A stretch of 64,000 nucleotides of DNA, taken from Heterocephalus glaber (taxonomy: Eukaryota > Chordata > Mammalia > Rodentia > Bathyergidae). Below are positions 45,601-56,967 of this stretch, piece by piece (position 1 is the first letter of the stretch; each line of letters begins with the position of its first letter). Made by a program: the position numbers and the translations under genes. The stretch is from contig NW_004624795.1 in assembly GCF_000247695.1 (NCBI RefSeq), positions 3,814,280-3,878,279 on the forward strand, given 5' to 3'. Below the pieces are notes generated by a model. The model had not been told where the DNA came from, made no database searches, and saw only the letters and a list, made by a program, of their open reading frames with translations.

Positions 45601-48600
45601 ACTGAGCCCCTCAGTTCCCAGCCCACACCCAGCCCCTGGCACCCCAAAGGCTGGTTCCGGCCCAGAGCCATGCCCTGGGGCTGGGAGTCTTTTGCAAGAC
45701 CAGGAAGCAGGTACCCTTGAGGCCAGGAGCTGGTGAATCTAGTTTACAAAACAAATCAGCAAGGGCACCAGTGTTCCTCCAACCTGGAAGTCAGGAGTCC
45801 AGAAGTGGCCTGCTCCTGCTTTCAGTCACTTTCCAGGGTCAACCCAGTGCCTGTGCATGAGCTCATATCCACATTCACTGCAGGTGCCCAGGACCCTGGC
45901 AAAGCGCCACGAGATACCACCACCTGCACCTGTGGGGCCCACAAAGGGCTTGGCCCAGCCCAGGAGACAGCCCTACCCGGACACTCAGGATTCAGGAAGC
46001 TGACCCTCACCGAGGGACAGGGCCAGAGGCAGACAGAAAGCAGGAGGGGCACTTGGGAGGCTGAGGCAGAAGGATCGCTGCAAGTTTGAGGGCAGCCTGA
46101 ACTACACAGTGAGACCCTGTCTCAAAACAACAAAATAGGGCCGGGAATTTAGCTCAGTGGTTTCGCCGAAGGCAAGGACCCAAGTTCGATCCCCAGTACC
46201 AAAAAAAAACCAAATGGATGGGAGGGTTTGGGGCGTGGGTCAGTGGTCAAGGGCTTGACCAGCATGGACAAGGCCCTGGGTTCATCCCCAGCAGCACAAC
46301 AAGGGGAAAAAAACCCAAGAGGAAAGATCAGCAAGTGTCTGGCACTTAGCAGGTCCTCTTTGGGGCAGGGTCCAGCGTCCCTGGGTAGGACTCTTGAACT
46401 ACGAGGAAACCAAAGCTCAGACGGTGCAGAGGGCTCATCACCAATGGACCCACATCTGGCTCTCCCCCACCCCAAGCTGGCTCACAGCTGTCAAGCTCTC
46501 CCCTCTCAGCCAGGTCCTTCCTAGCTGGGCGTGGCCGAAAAGCTGGACAGGAAAGTGGAAAGGGTCACATTGCTTCTCGGGCTGGACACCAGGAGACAGG
46601 GGACCTTCATCCCCAGGACCCCTACTTGCTGCTGAGTTCCCCAGAAGAGAGTGGGACAAAGTGAGCCGGAACTGTGGCACAAAGCTGAGAAATGCAAGGA
46701 AAACAAGGACAGGGCTCCAATTTCTTTCTCCAACTCCCAGCGCTGAGTTCTAGGCTGCTGGAATCTCTGGAAGCGACAGGAAGACGCACTGGGCTCCTGC
46801 CACCCTCTGCTCCTGGTCCAGTGTCCAGCAGCTATGGGGTTAAGTGTCTGGGCTTCTCTGAACCCCACCCGGATCCCCAAAGGAGGGAAGCAGTGGCAGA
46901 GTCAGGGCTGGTGTGAGCCCAGAAGAATTCAAAGAATGTCCCATTTCCCTTGGGGCTGGGAGGGGCTGGGGTTTGAGCCAGGGGCAGCTGGTGGAACAGC
47001 AGCTGCAGCAGCAGCACTGACTGAGCACGGCCTTCCAGTCTACCCAGGACACCTGCCTAGGGCCCAGTCCTTCAGAAAGGGCAGCATTCACTCGCCTCCT
47101 GGACTTGAGATCTTATCCAAAATTGGCTCTCCAGACAGCTGCCACAGGTAGACAATAAATGGGTGATGATCTTTCCAAGGCCTCAAGGTGAGGCCCAGGT
47201 GCAGGAGGGCACTGCGAGTGACTATGTGAGTGATAGCCCCTCAAAGGGACCACCTGGTCCCAAGCCCTCTTGGACAAGTCCTGAGTTTCCCTTCCTGCCT
47301 GAACTCTGGCTCCAAAGGGCCTCCTGTCTGAGAATTAACCCAACACTCCCAGGCCTCCGCACGCAAGAAACTGTCCTGCTCTTTTTCCTACTCCCAAGGG
47401 GAAGCAAAAGGCTACATTCAAATCAGATCCCAAACTCATTTGAATACTGATCCTGCCACTTATTTGCAAGGGACCTGACCTGCAGCCCCCACCTAGCAGG
47501 TGGTGTGAGGCCTCACACCAGCCTCAGACCTAAGGCCGAGTGGGATTTGCTACTCGTGGGGTTGGAATGGGAATCGGCAGCATCTCTAGATGCAAGAGAG
47601 GGGACAGCAGTGTCACACTGGGGTAGGAGACGCCGGCCTCTCCAACCCCAGCCCTTGCTGACAGGAGAGAAATGAGGGAAGAGAAGGCCAAAGGGAGCCC
47701 GATCCCAATCCCAGTGACAACTGGGCAGACACGCAGCAGGTCCCGCAGCAGGTCCCGTATTCCCAGCCATGCGATCTTCACAAAGTCCCCTCCCTAAGCC
47801 TCAGTTTCCTCATTGGTAAAATGGAAACAGGAAGAGCCCTTGCGGCACCCAGCTGTCGTGAAGACACACGATTGTGACACAAACAGCAGGGTGTGCAAAT
47901 GCCCGCAGGGTCACCTCGCCGTTCTCAAGAGAGGAAGGAAGGAAGGCGAGGGAGCAGCGCCCACCCCAGCCCCGGCCGGCACGCAGGACTCACGCATTGC
48001 AGTAGGGCTTCTTCTCGTAGCCCTTGTAGTTCTTCATGTTCAGGGTCATCTTGCAGGTCTCACAATGGAAGCATGCTTTATGCCAGAACTGCAGGTGGAG
48101 ACACCGGGGGACAGGGGTCAGATGGCAGCGTGGCCCAGGTCACAGGTTCCAGTGGCTGACAACATCCCCGCCCACCCCCATCAGCCGGCCAGGGAGGGGC
48201 AGAATGGGGAGAAGGCAGGCCTGGGAATGGGCGGAAGAGCCCCCAGGTCAGCTTCACCTCAGCCACCCGCGTTCCCTGCTGGAAAGGCTTCATTGTTCAT
48301 GCAGAGCAACACTCAGGTTGCTAAGAAGCAGAGCTGGGCAGGAAGGGGCGGCTCTCCAACCACACGGGGCCTGGCAAGAGGAGGGCCCAGGCCGCAGGCA
48401 CCCCGTCCTGTCCTCCCACCTCCCACCTGTGCACATGCCCCCCACAACCCATCTCTCCGTGCTCCAGCTCCTCCTCCTTCCCGTGGCCCCACCAGGAGCG
48501 GGGTGAGCATCCCGTGCTGCAGGCCCTGCACCCGCGTGCTGTGTACCCCTCCCTCCTGCACCTGGGTGGAAAGGAGGGCAGCACCCAGCATCCTGTGCCC

Positions 48601-51600
48601 TGCTGAGCCCAAGAGGTCATCAGTCAAAGCTGCGTGATCTTGGGCAGTGGCGGCCCAGTGTCAGGCGCTGGGCGCGGATGGCAGCGATGGACCTGGGCGG
48701 GGAGCCCTGGGCAAGGAGCAGGAGCGGGCAGGCAGAGAAGGCCAAGCAGAGGGGACCCCACCCCGGAGGAAAGCCACGCCCAAGCTGGGCTCTGGAAAAT
48801 TCCTGCAAAGCAACTTCAATTGAGCCCTGAAGCCCTCAGGGTTTCCGATGCTGCCGGCTCTAGCTGTCCCTACCCTGAGCACCCCAAGGCCTGGGAGGGA
48901 CCAGGAGCCCTCAAGGCAGTGCTTTCCAAGTGCTCCTGAGACTGAGAGGGGCGGAAGGAAGGAAGGAAGCGAGGGGCTGGGATTCACTTCGGGCCTCATA
49001 CCGGCCACCTTAACCAGGGACCACCAGGCTGATTTCAGGGATGACCATTCTCTGCATGGGGTGCTTTCCCCACCCAGGAGACCTGGAGGAAAACCCTCAG
49101 GGTGCAACATCAACCACTCTGCCGAGAAGGCAGCTGGGAGTCTGGGCGTCTGGGAGTCGAGGAAGGGGGGCGGGGGGCGGGTCTGAGCTCATGGGGCCCC
49201 ACCTCACTGGGACCCCAGAGCCCTAGCTGTCATCTGCCTGACTCCACGCGGTGCACAGGGAAAGCAGAACCAGGATGGTTCCCGCCCCTCTAGGCCCCCA
49301 GAGTGACAGCCCCCTCCCACTGCCAACCCCAGTCCGCCAGCCTCTGCCAGCCTCTGCCCGTGAGGAGCCGCTGGCCCCCACCTCCTCCACCCCCAAAGGG
49401 GCCGCCAGGAAAAACATTCTCGGAATCCAGACCGTGACCCACTTTGCACACAGATGTGGGAGCGCGCGGTCCTGGGGACCTCCAGGCCCAGACTGACGCG
49501 GGGGAGAAACAGACACCCCACCAAGCAGATGGCCGCCCGGGCCAACCCAGGGTGTGGGGTGGGGGACAGAGGCCCCTGACCGACTGGGCTGGGGTGCGTG
49601 TCAAGGCCAGGGGCCCCACAGGATCCCCAAACACTGCCCAGGGCAGGAGAGAAGCCCCTAGAGAGCTGTGCCCCCAGAGTTCCTTGAGGACTACAAGACA
49701 CAGCCGAGGCTGGGACAGGGGATGACAGTCCTCACCTGTCCCAGAACAGGGGACCAAGTGCCAGCAGGGTAGCAGCTGAGCTGTCTCCACACCTGGAAAG
49801 TGGAGCTAAAACCTCTGTACAGAGCACCCTGGCGGGACAGACATGCAGCGACTCCGGCTCCCACGATGCCAGGAAACCCAGCAGCTCCAGCCTGTCACCT
49901 TTCCCTAACCCCATGAGCTGGACATGGTGATGCATGCCTGTCATCCTAGCACACAGGAGGCTGAGGCAGGAGGCTCATCACATCTTTTTTAAAAAGCCTC
50001 GGAGAAGACTTGAGCTAAGTATTCGTGGCACTCAGGACTGGGAGAGCAAAGTGAACCTGCCTGCCACAGTTCACAGAGCAGACAGCCCCAGGCCAGGCCC
50101 GTGCACCAGAGGAGCCACTCGCTCGCTCGGGAAGGCTGCCCTCTGGCTCCCTTTACATCCCCAAATCCCTCTGTGGAAAACCCACCCCACAGAAAAGGAA
50201 ACAGGCCAGAGGACAGAGCCTGCAAGGGTCCAGGGTGCCCCTGCCTAGCTCTGCAGTGGGCACAGGGGCCTCAGGTGACAGCGCCTGCAGGCCGGGGCCC
50301 TGCCTGGGGAGGCTGTGACTCAGCCTTGGAGCTTGGGATCTTCACCTCCCTTCCTGTTGCCCTGGGCTTTTTTTTCCTCCTCCAGAAGCAGTGCCAGCCC
50401 CACCCTGGTAGTCACCAGCTTAGCTCACTGGGCCACCTGGGCTACTGGCTTGAAGGCAGAGATCTTGCAAGCTGGCCTGGTGGCACATGCCTGTAATCCT
50501 AGCAATCGGGAGGCAGAGGCAGGAGGATCCCTTCGAGTTCGAGGCCAGCCTGGACTACTAGACTCCATAACGAGACCCTGCCTCAAAAAAAACAAAACAA
50601 AAAGACAGATCTTGCAAAAAATAAAATTAAAAAAAAAACAGATCTTTGCTAGACCTCCACAAATTCCAGGTTTTTTTGCGTTTTTTGGTATTGGAGATGG
50701 AACCCAGGGCCTCACACTGAGCTCCAGCCCCAGCTACTCTTTATGATTCTCATTTGGGGACACAATTTTGCTAAGTCACTAAGTTGCCCACACTGAGACT
50801 GAACTTTCAAATCCTCCCGCCTCAGCTGGGATGACTGGGGTGTGTCACCTCCCCCACTGGTGCAGGAAGTCATTATTATTCCTAGCACACACACACTGCC
50901 CCCCTCCAGCACCAACCTGCAAAACCCCAGGCCCTGAGTTTTCCTCCAGGCCTTCAGGAGGGCGTAGGACCCACCTTCCACACTAATCAGCAGAGGTGAA
51001 AGTGTTTTCCTCTATTTACAGAGGAGCTGAGGAGCTGAGGAGCTGACCTGGAGCCCAGGGTGCGAATTCATTCACAATGTCTGGAAGTTAGAGAGGATCC
51101 CACAAAGGGTTTACTATTTACAGCAGCTCTTAGGCGATTCCTGGGGAACTGGAACCAAACCAACCCACCCCTTCCTGTTTGTCTCCACCTGCTCTCAGAA
51201 GCCAGGGGCAGCAGGCCAGGACTCAATGACACAGGTCCCTGGATGCAAAGCAGGTGCACAAAGCAGGTGCTCAATAAATACCTGCTGAATGAACAACTGA
51301 ATAAAGTCCCTCTGTTTCTCCCCCTGCTAGAATCCCAGAAGCCCTCTGGGGAAGCAAATCTCCCCCTCCTTCCTTGAACAGAGCATTAGATAGTTAAACA
51401 CTAAGGCAGGCTGGATCCACCCCTCCCCTGTGCTGAGGGCGGGGTGGCCTTCAGAGGTGACAGGGATTCTATCCACCTTTGCCTTTGGGAGATAAGGCTC
51501 AGGGAGGAGAAAAGACCAAGGACACAGCTCCTGCCCAGGCTCTGGCCATAGGGGATGGCAGTAAACAGGCAAGGCTGAGCCTCCGGCCTGCAAGCAGGAA

Positions 51601-53760
51601 GCCTCCGGGAGCCTGGTAGCGATAGTGCTAAGGGGCAGACCAGTCCCACTCCTGTCTTGGCCCATCAGCCCACAGGCACTCGCTCCCTATTCCAGTGCCT
51701 GTCCTCCCTGCCCTGCAGGGGTGGCAAGGAACTGGCCTGACATCGGGAGATTCCAAGCCTCTGGCTCAAGACAGCAAGGAGGGGACAGGTCTTTCTAGCA
51801 AAACTTCCTGGAAGTGGGTGAGTTCTAAAAACGGAGGGTGCCAGGCATGATGGCACACTCCTGTAATCCCAGCACTTGGGAGGCTGAGGCAGGAGAATCA
51901 CCAGAGTTTGTGGCCAGCCTGGGCTACACAGAGTTCAAGGCCAGCCTGAACTACCTAGCAAGACTGTTTTAAAAAAAAATTGGAGGACTCACCCACTTCC
52001 ACTTCCCAGAGGACAAGAACAGCTGGGGAGGGCGAATTGCAGGTCCCTGCTCTCTCCTCTCTGACACAGGCCATCAAAGGTCTTCCCAAGGAAAGGTAAG
52101 ATGGGCACAGCCTAGACTACATCCCCTACCAGGCAAAGGTGGCATCACAGGCAACCGAATAGGGATATTGAGGCCCAGAGCCATTCATAAGGCTGGGAGA
52201 GCAGACCTACATACAACTCCCCAGCTGCCAACCCTTCCAGCCTACACTGTCCCTGCCTCAGTCAGAGCAAGCAGGAAGAGGGGCCCAGGACTCCAGAATC
52301 CCTTCCCTCCAGGGGCCAAGTCCCTCGGTACTCCAGGGGTGGCTTCTCCACCGCCAGGGTAACCCCAGTGCCCACAGTATGTCTCCTCTTCCCCTGTCGA
52401 GTACAGGACAGGGAAACAGCCCCAGCCCTACCTCCCCTTCCCCAGAGAGCAAGCTCAGAAGCGTTTCTGAATCTTTCCAGCCCAGCCTCCTCACCCTGAC
52501 TCCGGCCAAAGGTCACGGAGGAAGTGCCACCCCGGGGATGGGGGTGGGGGTGGAGCGCGACGGATCCAGTGGAAGCATCACTCCAGAACAAAACCCACGC
52601 CCCTCTCTCCTGCAGGCCCCCCCCACTCCTGCCAGTGTGGACGGAAAGGAGGGGACAATTGGACTTGGAGCCTGGTGGGCGTGGGGATACAAGGGTTGGG
52701 GGGGGCAGCGCTTCCAAGAGGACAGGATCCTACCCCAAAGCGTGTTGGCAACACCCAGCTCTAGCTGCCACCCGCTCTGAAAGTGTAATGGCAACCAGAT
52801 GAAAGAGTCCAGCTTGCGGGGGAGGCCTCCTAAGGGTCCCCAGGGGACAGTGCATTTCCAGAAGGCCAACCTCCTCCCCCGGCGACACCTCCCCCTTTCC
52901 TCGGCTTCCCCAGAACCCAGCCAACCCCACCCTCCATTGGAGAAACCTTCTTTGAAAAGTTAGCTCTTTGTTCCATGAGCCAGGTCTGCCGGCAGAGCAC
53001 AGTTTCAGGGGATCCCTACAAGGCGCGCACTACCTACCCACCCCACCCACTCGACCCCAGCCTCCAACCCCGCAGGCTCGCGCCAGGCTCCCCAGCCCCG
53101 GGAGGTGGCTAGTAATTCAAGGTGGGGGGTTGGGAAGCATTGGGGAAAATCTGCGGGTCCCCCAGACCAAGGGGGCCCCAGGTCGTTCAAAAAAGGGGTC
53201 TCGCGTGGGGGCTCGCCCGGAACGCCCTACACCCGGCTCGAGCGCTGCGGCCAACAGCCCCCGCCCCAGCCTCGGGGCCCGGAAGCCGGGGTGGCCGAGC
53301 CGCGGCTTCGCGTCCCCGCCGCGCCCCGCCCCCGCCCCCGCCCCCTCCCCCAGCCCGCGCTTCCGCCTACTTGGCGCTCGGCGCCACGGGAGAGGGAGCG
53401 GCCGTCCGCGCTCGCCCTCGCGGCCGGGGCGCGGGACTGCACCCCTAAACCCCTGCACACACCCCGGGCCTGAACCCCCTGTCCCCGAGCTCCAGGGCGC
53501 GGGACCCCCTCCTGCACCACTGGCTGCGCGCGCCGCACCCGATCTCCCCGGCGTGCACACAGGGTCGGTCCCCGCAGCCCGCTGCCCTTCGCTGCTCCCC
53601 GATCGCAGGGAGGAGGCGGCCGAGACCCACCCCCTCTCCTCCTCCTCCGGGATCCAGCACTGCCGAGAGGCGCCCCGGGATGCGGGCTCACCTTATCCAG
53701 ACAGTTCACCTTCTCCGTAGGGTACACGATCTTGCCGCACCGGGCGCAGTTGGGGTTCAT
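29778..53760 (-). CDS. LASP1: LIM and SH3 domain protein 1, complete coding sequence in seven exons
   Basis: Seven coding exons on the minus strand (69, 95, 85, 108, 157, 98 and 174 bp) join to exactly 261 codons plus TGA, the human length. The order is: LIM zinc domain at about 5-56 with all ligands (C5, C8, H26, C29, C32, C35, C53, H56); two nebulin-like actin-binding repeats at about 61-131, each with VADTPE; a Pro/Gln-rich linker; SH3 at about 202-261 with AVYDY, the DDGWMYG tryptophan and LPANYV. LASP1 is a cytoplasmic scaffold binding F-actin, zyxin, VASP and palladin at focal adhesions and the leading edge. The Abl/Src tyrosine of human (Y171) is Y173 here. The PKA site RRDS reads RRDT. 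All introns are GT-AG. Confidence 0.98.
29952..31178 (-). other. LASP1: LASP1 intron 6
   Basis: Donor GTGAGT side at 31178, acceptor CCCCCAG at 29952. Contains a reverse B1 (30272-30409) and a forward B1-ID dimer (30678-30812). Confidence 0.9.
31179..31276 (-). CDS. LASP1: LASP1 coding exon 6 (linker)
   Basis: 98 bp. It completes Val, then reads [20 protein letters not shown] and [12 protein letters not shown]. The first full codon is the tyrosine equivalent to human Y171. The Gln-rich part is two residues shorter than human. Donor GTGAGT. Confidence 0.97.
31487..31643 (-). CDS. LASP1: LASP1 coding exon 5 (linker)
   Basis: 157 bp reading [20 protein letters not shown], then [20 protein letters not shown] and [12 protein letters not shown] plus one base. 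It begins with the end of the nebulin region and continues as a disordered linker. The PKA-type site reads RRDT rather than human RRDS, and there is one extra residue before it. Donor GTGGGT. Confidence 0.97.
34485..34790 (+). mobile_element. L1 3' end remnant with old ID-like insertion
   Basis: L1-like CATAATCACAACGTGGAATA, AGCATCGAAAAAGCATGAG, interrupted by a reverse ID-like copy at 34595-34681. Confidence 0.6.
34932..35307 (-). repeat. ID-like and two B1 SINEs, reverse
   Basis: ID-like 34932-35019; B1 with 29-bp duplication 35035-35185; B1 without it 35186-35307, end to end. Confidence 0.85.
36195..36302 (-). CDS. LASP1: LASP1 coding exon 4
   Basis: 108 bp, 36 whole codons: [20 protein letters not shown], then [16 protein letters not shown]. 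This is the core of the second nebulin-like repeat. Acceptor TCCCCAG, donor GTGAGC. Confidence 0.98.
36549..36642. repeat. 94-bp alternating purine-pyrimidine tract
   Basis: (GC)n/(CA)n/(GC)n/(CA)n blocks alternate without a break from TG at 36549 to CG at 36642, an arrangement favourable to Z-DNA. It lies about 250 bp upstream (transcription sense) of LASP1 exon 4. Confidence 0.92.
38600..39289 (+). repeat. Four ID SINEs and one B1, all forward
   Basis: IDs 38600-38689, 38713-38792, 39002-39090, 39205-39289; B1 38884-38999. Two copies carry the GCTGCCTGCTG variant, showing two ID subfamilies side by side. Confidence 0.9.
40645..40966 (-). repeat. ID-like fragment and two B1 SINEs
   Basis: Fragment 40645-40689; B1 40690-40832; B1 40835-40966. 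Confidence 0.82.
41402..41486 (-). CDS. LASP1: LASP1 coding exon 3
   Basis: 85 bp. It completes Ala, then reads [20 protein letters not shown] and QQSELQSQ. It holds the last LIM ligand (H56) and the first nebulin-like repeat. Donor GTGGGC. Confidence 0.98.
42243..42334 (-). repeat. ID SINE
   Basis: Reverse, flanked by CAGGAGTACT and CAGCAGTACT. Confidence 0.9.
43666..43685. promoter_or_regulatory. Perfect inverted TAATCTG pair in LASP1 intron 2
   Basis: TTAATCTG-GAGG-CAGATTAA: 8-bp arms, 4-bp spacer, inside a short AT-rich island (43630-43700) within GC-rich DNA. Arms resemble paired homeodomain (TAAT) half-sites. Function is inferred only. Confidence 0.35.
46047..46314 (+). repeat. B1, ID and old ID-like SINE in a row
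   Basis: B1 lacking its 5' end (46047-46137), ID with a short central deletion (46138-46213), old ID-like copy (46217-46314). Confidence 0.85.
47994..48088 (-). CDS. LASP1: LASP1 coding exon 2
   Basis: 95 bp reading [20 protein letters not shown], then [11 protein letters not shown] and two bases of Ala. Carries H26, C29, C32, C35 and C53 of the LIM domain. Acceptor CTGCAG, consensus donor GTGAGT. Confidence 0.98.
51235..51305 (+). repeat. MIR 3' end remnant
   Basis: GGTGCTCAATAAATACCTGC, then TGAATGAA, is the hallmark of the MIR 3' end. Confidence 0.75.
51839..51980 (+). repeat. B1 SINE
   Basis: Forward, with the 29-bp duplication and an A9 tail. Confidence 0.88.
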
Positions 53761-54330
53761 GGTGGCTTCTGGAGAGGCTGGAGCGGGACGCCCGAGCTTG
53801 CGCGCGTTCTCCGACCCGAGGCTGGCGGGCAGGCGGCGACAGCGGCTGCGACGGTACGGACGAGGCGTCTGGAGCTAGGGAACTGGCCTCCGCCTCCGCC
53901 TCCCTCCCCTAATAAACACCGGGAGGAGGGGCGGGGCGGCGGGGGCGCGCCTCGGGCACGAGCGGGGGTGGTGCGCGGCGCGGCGCGCTCCCCGCCGGCG
54001 TGGGCTGCGCGCGGGCGGATCCGGGCCAGAGTGCCGGGACTCCACTGCTCCTGGCCGGCCGCGCACTGCGTCCCAGGACCTGTCTCGCTGTTCCTCAGGG
54101 CGCCCGGCTCCAGGGACGCGCAGGGTCTCGCGCCGTCGAGGGTGGTCTTGGAAGGGGCGGATCCACCCGGGTTGGGACTTTTCCTCCTCCAGGGTGGTGC
54201 AGGGCGTGAACTTGCGGACGATCGGGAACCCCCTGCCCCGCCCCCCGCGAGCTTCCTCCTAGCCCACGTCCTCCCCGCGCCCCAGTCTGAGGGGTGGAAC
54301 CTGTCCCTCCCCGGGCCCCGGGCCCCCGGC
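53180..54330 (-). promoter_or_regulatory. LASP1: LASP1 CpG-island promoter with TATA-like box
   Basis: About 1.1 kb of CpG-dense DNA surrounding the first exon, with GC boxes at about 53927-53945. On the minus strand a TTTATTA lies at 53910-53916; initiation about 30 bp on (about 53880-53885) would give a 5' UTR near 120 bases. A TATA-like box inside a CpG island is less common than a TATA-less start. The start site is inferred. Confidence 0.7.
53692..53760 (-). CDS. LASP1: LASP1 coding exon 1 (start)
   Basis: The ATG is at 53758-53760. 23 codons read [20 protein letters not shown], then LDK, supplying the first two zinc-binding cysteines. The donor GTGAGC follows directly. The start follows the family's invariant N-terminus. 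Confidence 0.98.
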
Positions 54331-54462
54331 CCCGGCACCTCTGCCTTTCTCTAACCCCTTCTTTCTTCCTTCATCCCTTCTTCCTCCTCGCTCCTTGTAG
54401 CGTAGCAGCCACAATGGTCTCGCCGCACCCAAAAGAGCCGCTTCTCAGCGTTTTAGCGGTGC

Positions 54463-54534
54463 GGGGGTATAGCTCAGTGGTAGAGCATTTGACTGCAGAT
54501 CAAGAGGTCCCTGGTTCAAATCCGGGTGCCCCCT
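54463..54534 (+). tRNA. tRNA-Cys(GCA)
   Basis: 72 nt with a seven-pair acceptor stem (GGGGGTA with TGCCCCC), anticodon GCA at 54495-54497 in loop CTGCAGA, T arm around GGTTCAAATCC (B box 54513-54523) and discriminator T. A TTTT terminator follows at 54542-54545. Every arm pairs, with wobble pairs only, so it looks functional. It lies about 0.6 kb upstream of the LASP1 start region, as in human. Confidence 0.96.
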
Positions 54535-54840
54535 CGAAGACTTTTCTAATCCTCCCAAACTGGTTTGTCCCATTTTGTATTTTCAGCGCTTGATTTAGGT
54601 CACAACAAAACAGAAACAAAACACAAGTTCTTTCCTCATTTTCCAGCTCTAGCAAGAATCTTTCAGTTTTGCTTTCTGCCAGCAGGAGGTGTGGATGCGT
54701 GTCCAGCTGGAGCTGGGGTCATGCGGGCTCTCCCAAGTTGAATTTCCGCTTCCGAAGGGGTGAAAAGATGAACCCCCCCCCCCACTGTCTTTATTCCCAG
54801 TGATGGTAAAAGGGCTTGGAGAATGTTAGAGCAGTTCTGA

Positions 54841-55141
54841 GTGCCTTGGACTCAGGGCGACCTTCCTGCCTCAGCCACTTGAGTCCTGGTGTTACAGATA
54901 CGTGCCGCCACACGCGGCTCCATCACACCCATTCTAATTAAACTACAAAAATAAGGTGACTTCCCGCTGCAACCTGGTATAAAAGAAGGCAGTGGTTTTC
55001 AGACTTGAACGCACAGTGGAGTTACCTGAGGGGCCTATTGAGACAGTCTGACTACCTAGCCCAGGATGGCCTCGGATCCCTGACGATCCTCCTGCCTCAG
55101 CCTCCCTAGTGCTGGGATTACAGGCGTGCTCCATCTTGCCC
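54841..55141 (-). repeat. Two B1 fragments
   Basis: 54841-54917 and 55039-55141, both reverse. Confidence 0.75.
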
Positions 55142-55770
55142 GGTCCAGAGAATTTGCATTTTGAACAGTTTCCTGGGTGGTGCCTGCTCGGGACCACCCG
55201 TAGAGAAGCACCGGAGTTTCGGGCCCTAAAGATAGGTCCCGCTGTGTGCCGGCGCGTGATTGACAGCCGCACTGCTGAGGGGGAAGCAGATCATAAAGTT
55301 TGAGGGAGAAGCAAGAGCGGCCCCTCTATTAGATTTTGTCCAAAAAAAGGAAAAATCAGGGAGACGGACAGAGGCATGCTGCCTGGGTCAGGGGGGCAGC
55401 GGTGATATTTAAAACTCGGAATCTGGTTGTGTCATCCCCAGGGACCCCGGGGAATGCTCCGCGCATTTTTCCCCCCGGTTCCCATTCCTGGAGCTCCTGG
55501 GCTGAATGGGGAGGTGGAGCTCATGCTAGACAGAGAGCCCGGCGGCCAGCCCTGCCCTGCACCCGACCCGGACTGGGCCTCTGCAGGGGATCGGACTGAG
55601 TTCTGCCCCGAGCCCCTTCGGAGAGGGAAGCCTGTCACCCCTCATCCTCTTACGCCTGAACCTGGATTCGTCCTCATAATCTTGTCAGGGATGACCTAGC
55701 AAAGGAATATTGCCCTAACCCCAACATGCCATTTTTTACCCAAAACCAAATCATAATTAACATTGACACC

Positions 55771-55918
55771 AGAGAGTGGTGGCACAGGCCTATAATCCCA
55801 ACATTGGAAGGCTGAGGCAGGAGGATCTCTGAGAGTTTGAGGCCGCCCTGGGCTACACCATGAGTTCAAGCCCAGCTTGAATTACATAGCAAGACCTTGT
55901 CTCAAAAAAGAAAAAGTA
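55771..55918 (+). repeat. B1 SINE
   Basis: Forward, with 29-bp duplication. Confidence 0.88.
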
Positions 55919-56219
55919 AACAAAAAACATAAAAGCAGTGTCGGTGAATAGTGTTTAAAATAAGACTGAGTGGGAGCCCAAACTATTGGGAGTACTGGAG
56001 AGTTTCTCACACTGTTGAGTGTTCACCACTCGCCAGCAAGGGTCGCTGCTCTCTAGTTCTCAGATACCAGGAACTTCCCAAGAACAGAAAATTATGAGTA
56101 AATGGCAAAGGACATCTTCAGAGACTTGGACGCGGAAATCACTGACTTCTAGATGTTCTGATTGACTTTCAGAGGTTCTGATTTATACCCCAGTGCGTGT
56201 GGAAAATGTAGAGTCACCA

Positions 56220-56291
56220 AGGGGGCACCCGGATTTGAACCGGGGACCTCTTGATCTGCAGTCAAATGCTCTACCACTGAGCTATACCCCC
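56220..56291 (-). tRNA. tRNA-Cys(GCA)
   Basis: 72 nt on the minus strand, with anticodon GCA. The acceptor and T stems are fully Watson-Crick or wobble paired (T stem CCCGG/CCGGG). A minus-strand TTTT at 56203-56206 can end pol III transcription. It converges on the copy at 54463-54534. Confidence 0.96.
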
Positions 56292-56426
56292 TCTGCTGGC
56301 TTGCTACTGGGAAATCCATTTACATGGTTTGCAAGTTTTCCATACTGATGCTTGTTCAAGACAGCCACTTTTTTACTGGATATCTAATTTATCAGTGAGA
56401 CAGCACAGACTAAAAGAAAAATTGAA

Positions 56427-56808
56427 GCCAGGTGTGGTGGCACGCGCCTGTAATCCCAGCACTTGGAAGCTGAGGCAAGAGGATTCTCACAAGCTCAAAG
56501 GCCAGCCTGGACTCAGTGAGCTTAAGGGCAGCCTGAACTATATAGTAAGACCCTGTCTCAAAAACAAACAAAAAAACCCTGCAAACATGGCAGTTTGAAA
56601 ACACATGAATTTAGGGTCCAGTCTGCTTTTTTTTTTTTTGGTACCAGGGTTCAAACTCGGGTCTTTGCACTTGTGAGGCAGGTGGCTGAACCACTGAGCT
56701 GAATCCCCGGCCCTTTTTTGAGTTTCTTTTGAGACAGGGTTTTGCTATGCAGTCCAGGCTGGCCTTGAACTCACTGGGATTACAGACGTGTGCCACCATG
56801 CCGGGACC
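56427..56808. repeat. Forward B1, reverse ID, reverse B1
   Basis: B1 56427-56577 with 29-bp duplication; ID 56628-56714; shortened B1 56715-56808. Confidence 0.85.
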
Positions 56809-56967
56809 CATCTGTCTCTTCTAGGCTTAATTGTTTATCCACAGCCCCATCCTTTTCTCTCCCTTAACAAGCTGGAGAACAAACTGTTACAAACTTGTAT
56901 GCAGAAACCTTCCTCTTGGCCTCTCAAAAAATAACAACAAAACACGAGTTTAAAAAGATACCTCCAG

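Larger units (their letters stand above)
41487..47993 (-). other. LASP1: LASP1 intron 2
   Basis: About 6.5 kb. B1 41705-41816, old ID-like 41946-42028 (-), ID 42243-42334 (-), B1 44546-44672, B1 45331-45430, B1 46047-46137 followed by ID 46138-46213, ID-like 46217-46314, MIR-like 47775-47890. 42340-44540 is nearly repeat-free. Confidence 0.85.
48089..53691 (-). other. LASP1: LASP1 intron 1
   Basis: About 5.6 kb. B1s at 49914-49992, 50469-50604, 51839-51980 (+); ID-like 50671-50735 (-); MIR 3' end 51235-51305; three GGAGCTGA units at 51023-51046. The part next to exon 1 (51985-53690) has no SINE and rises to CpG-island composition. Confidence 0.85.
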
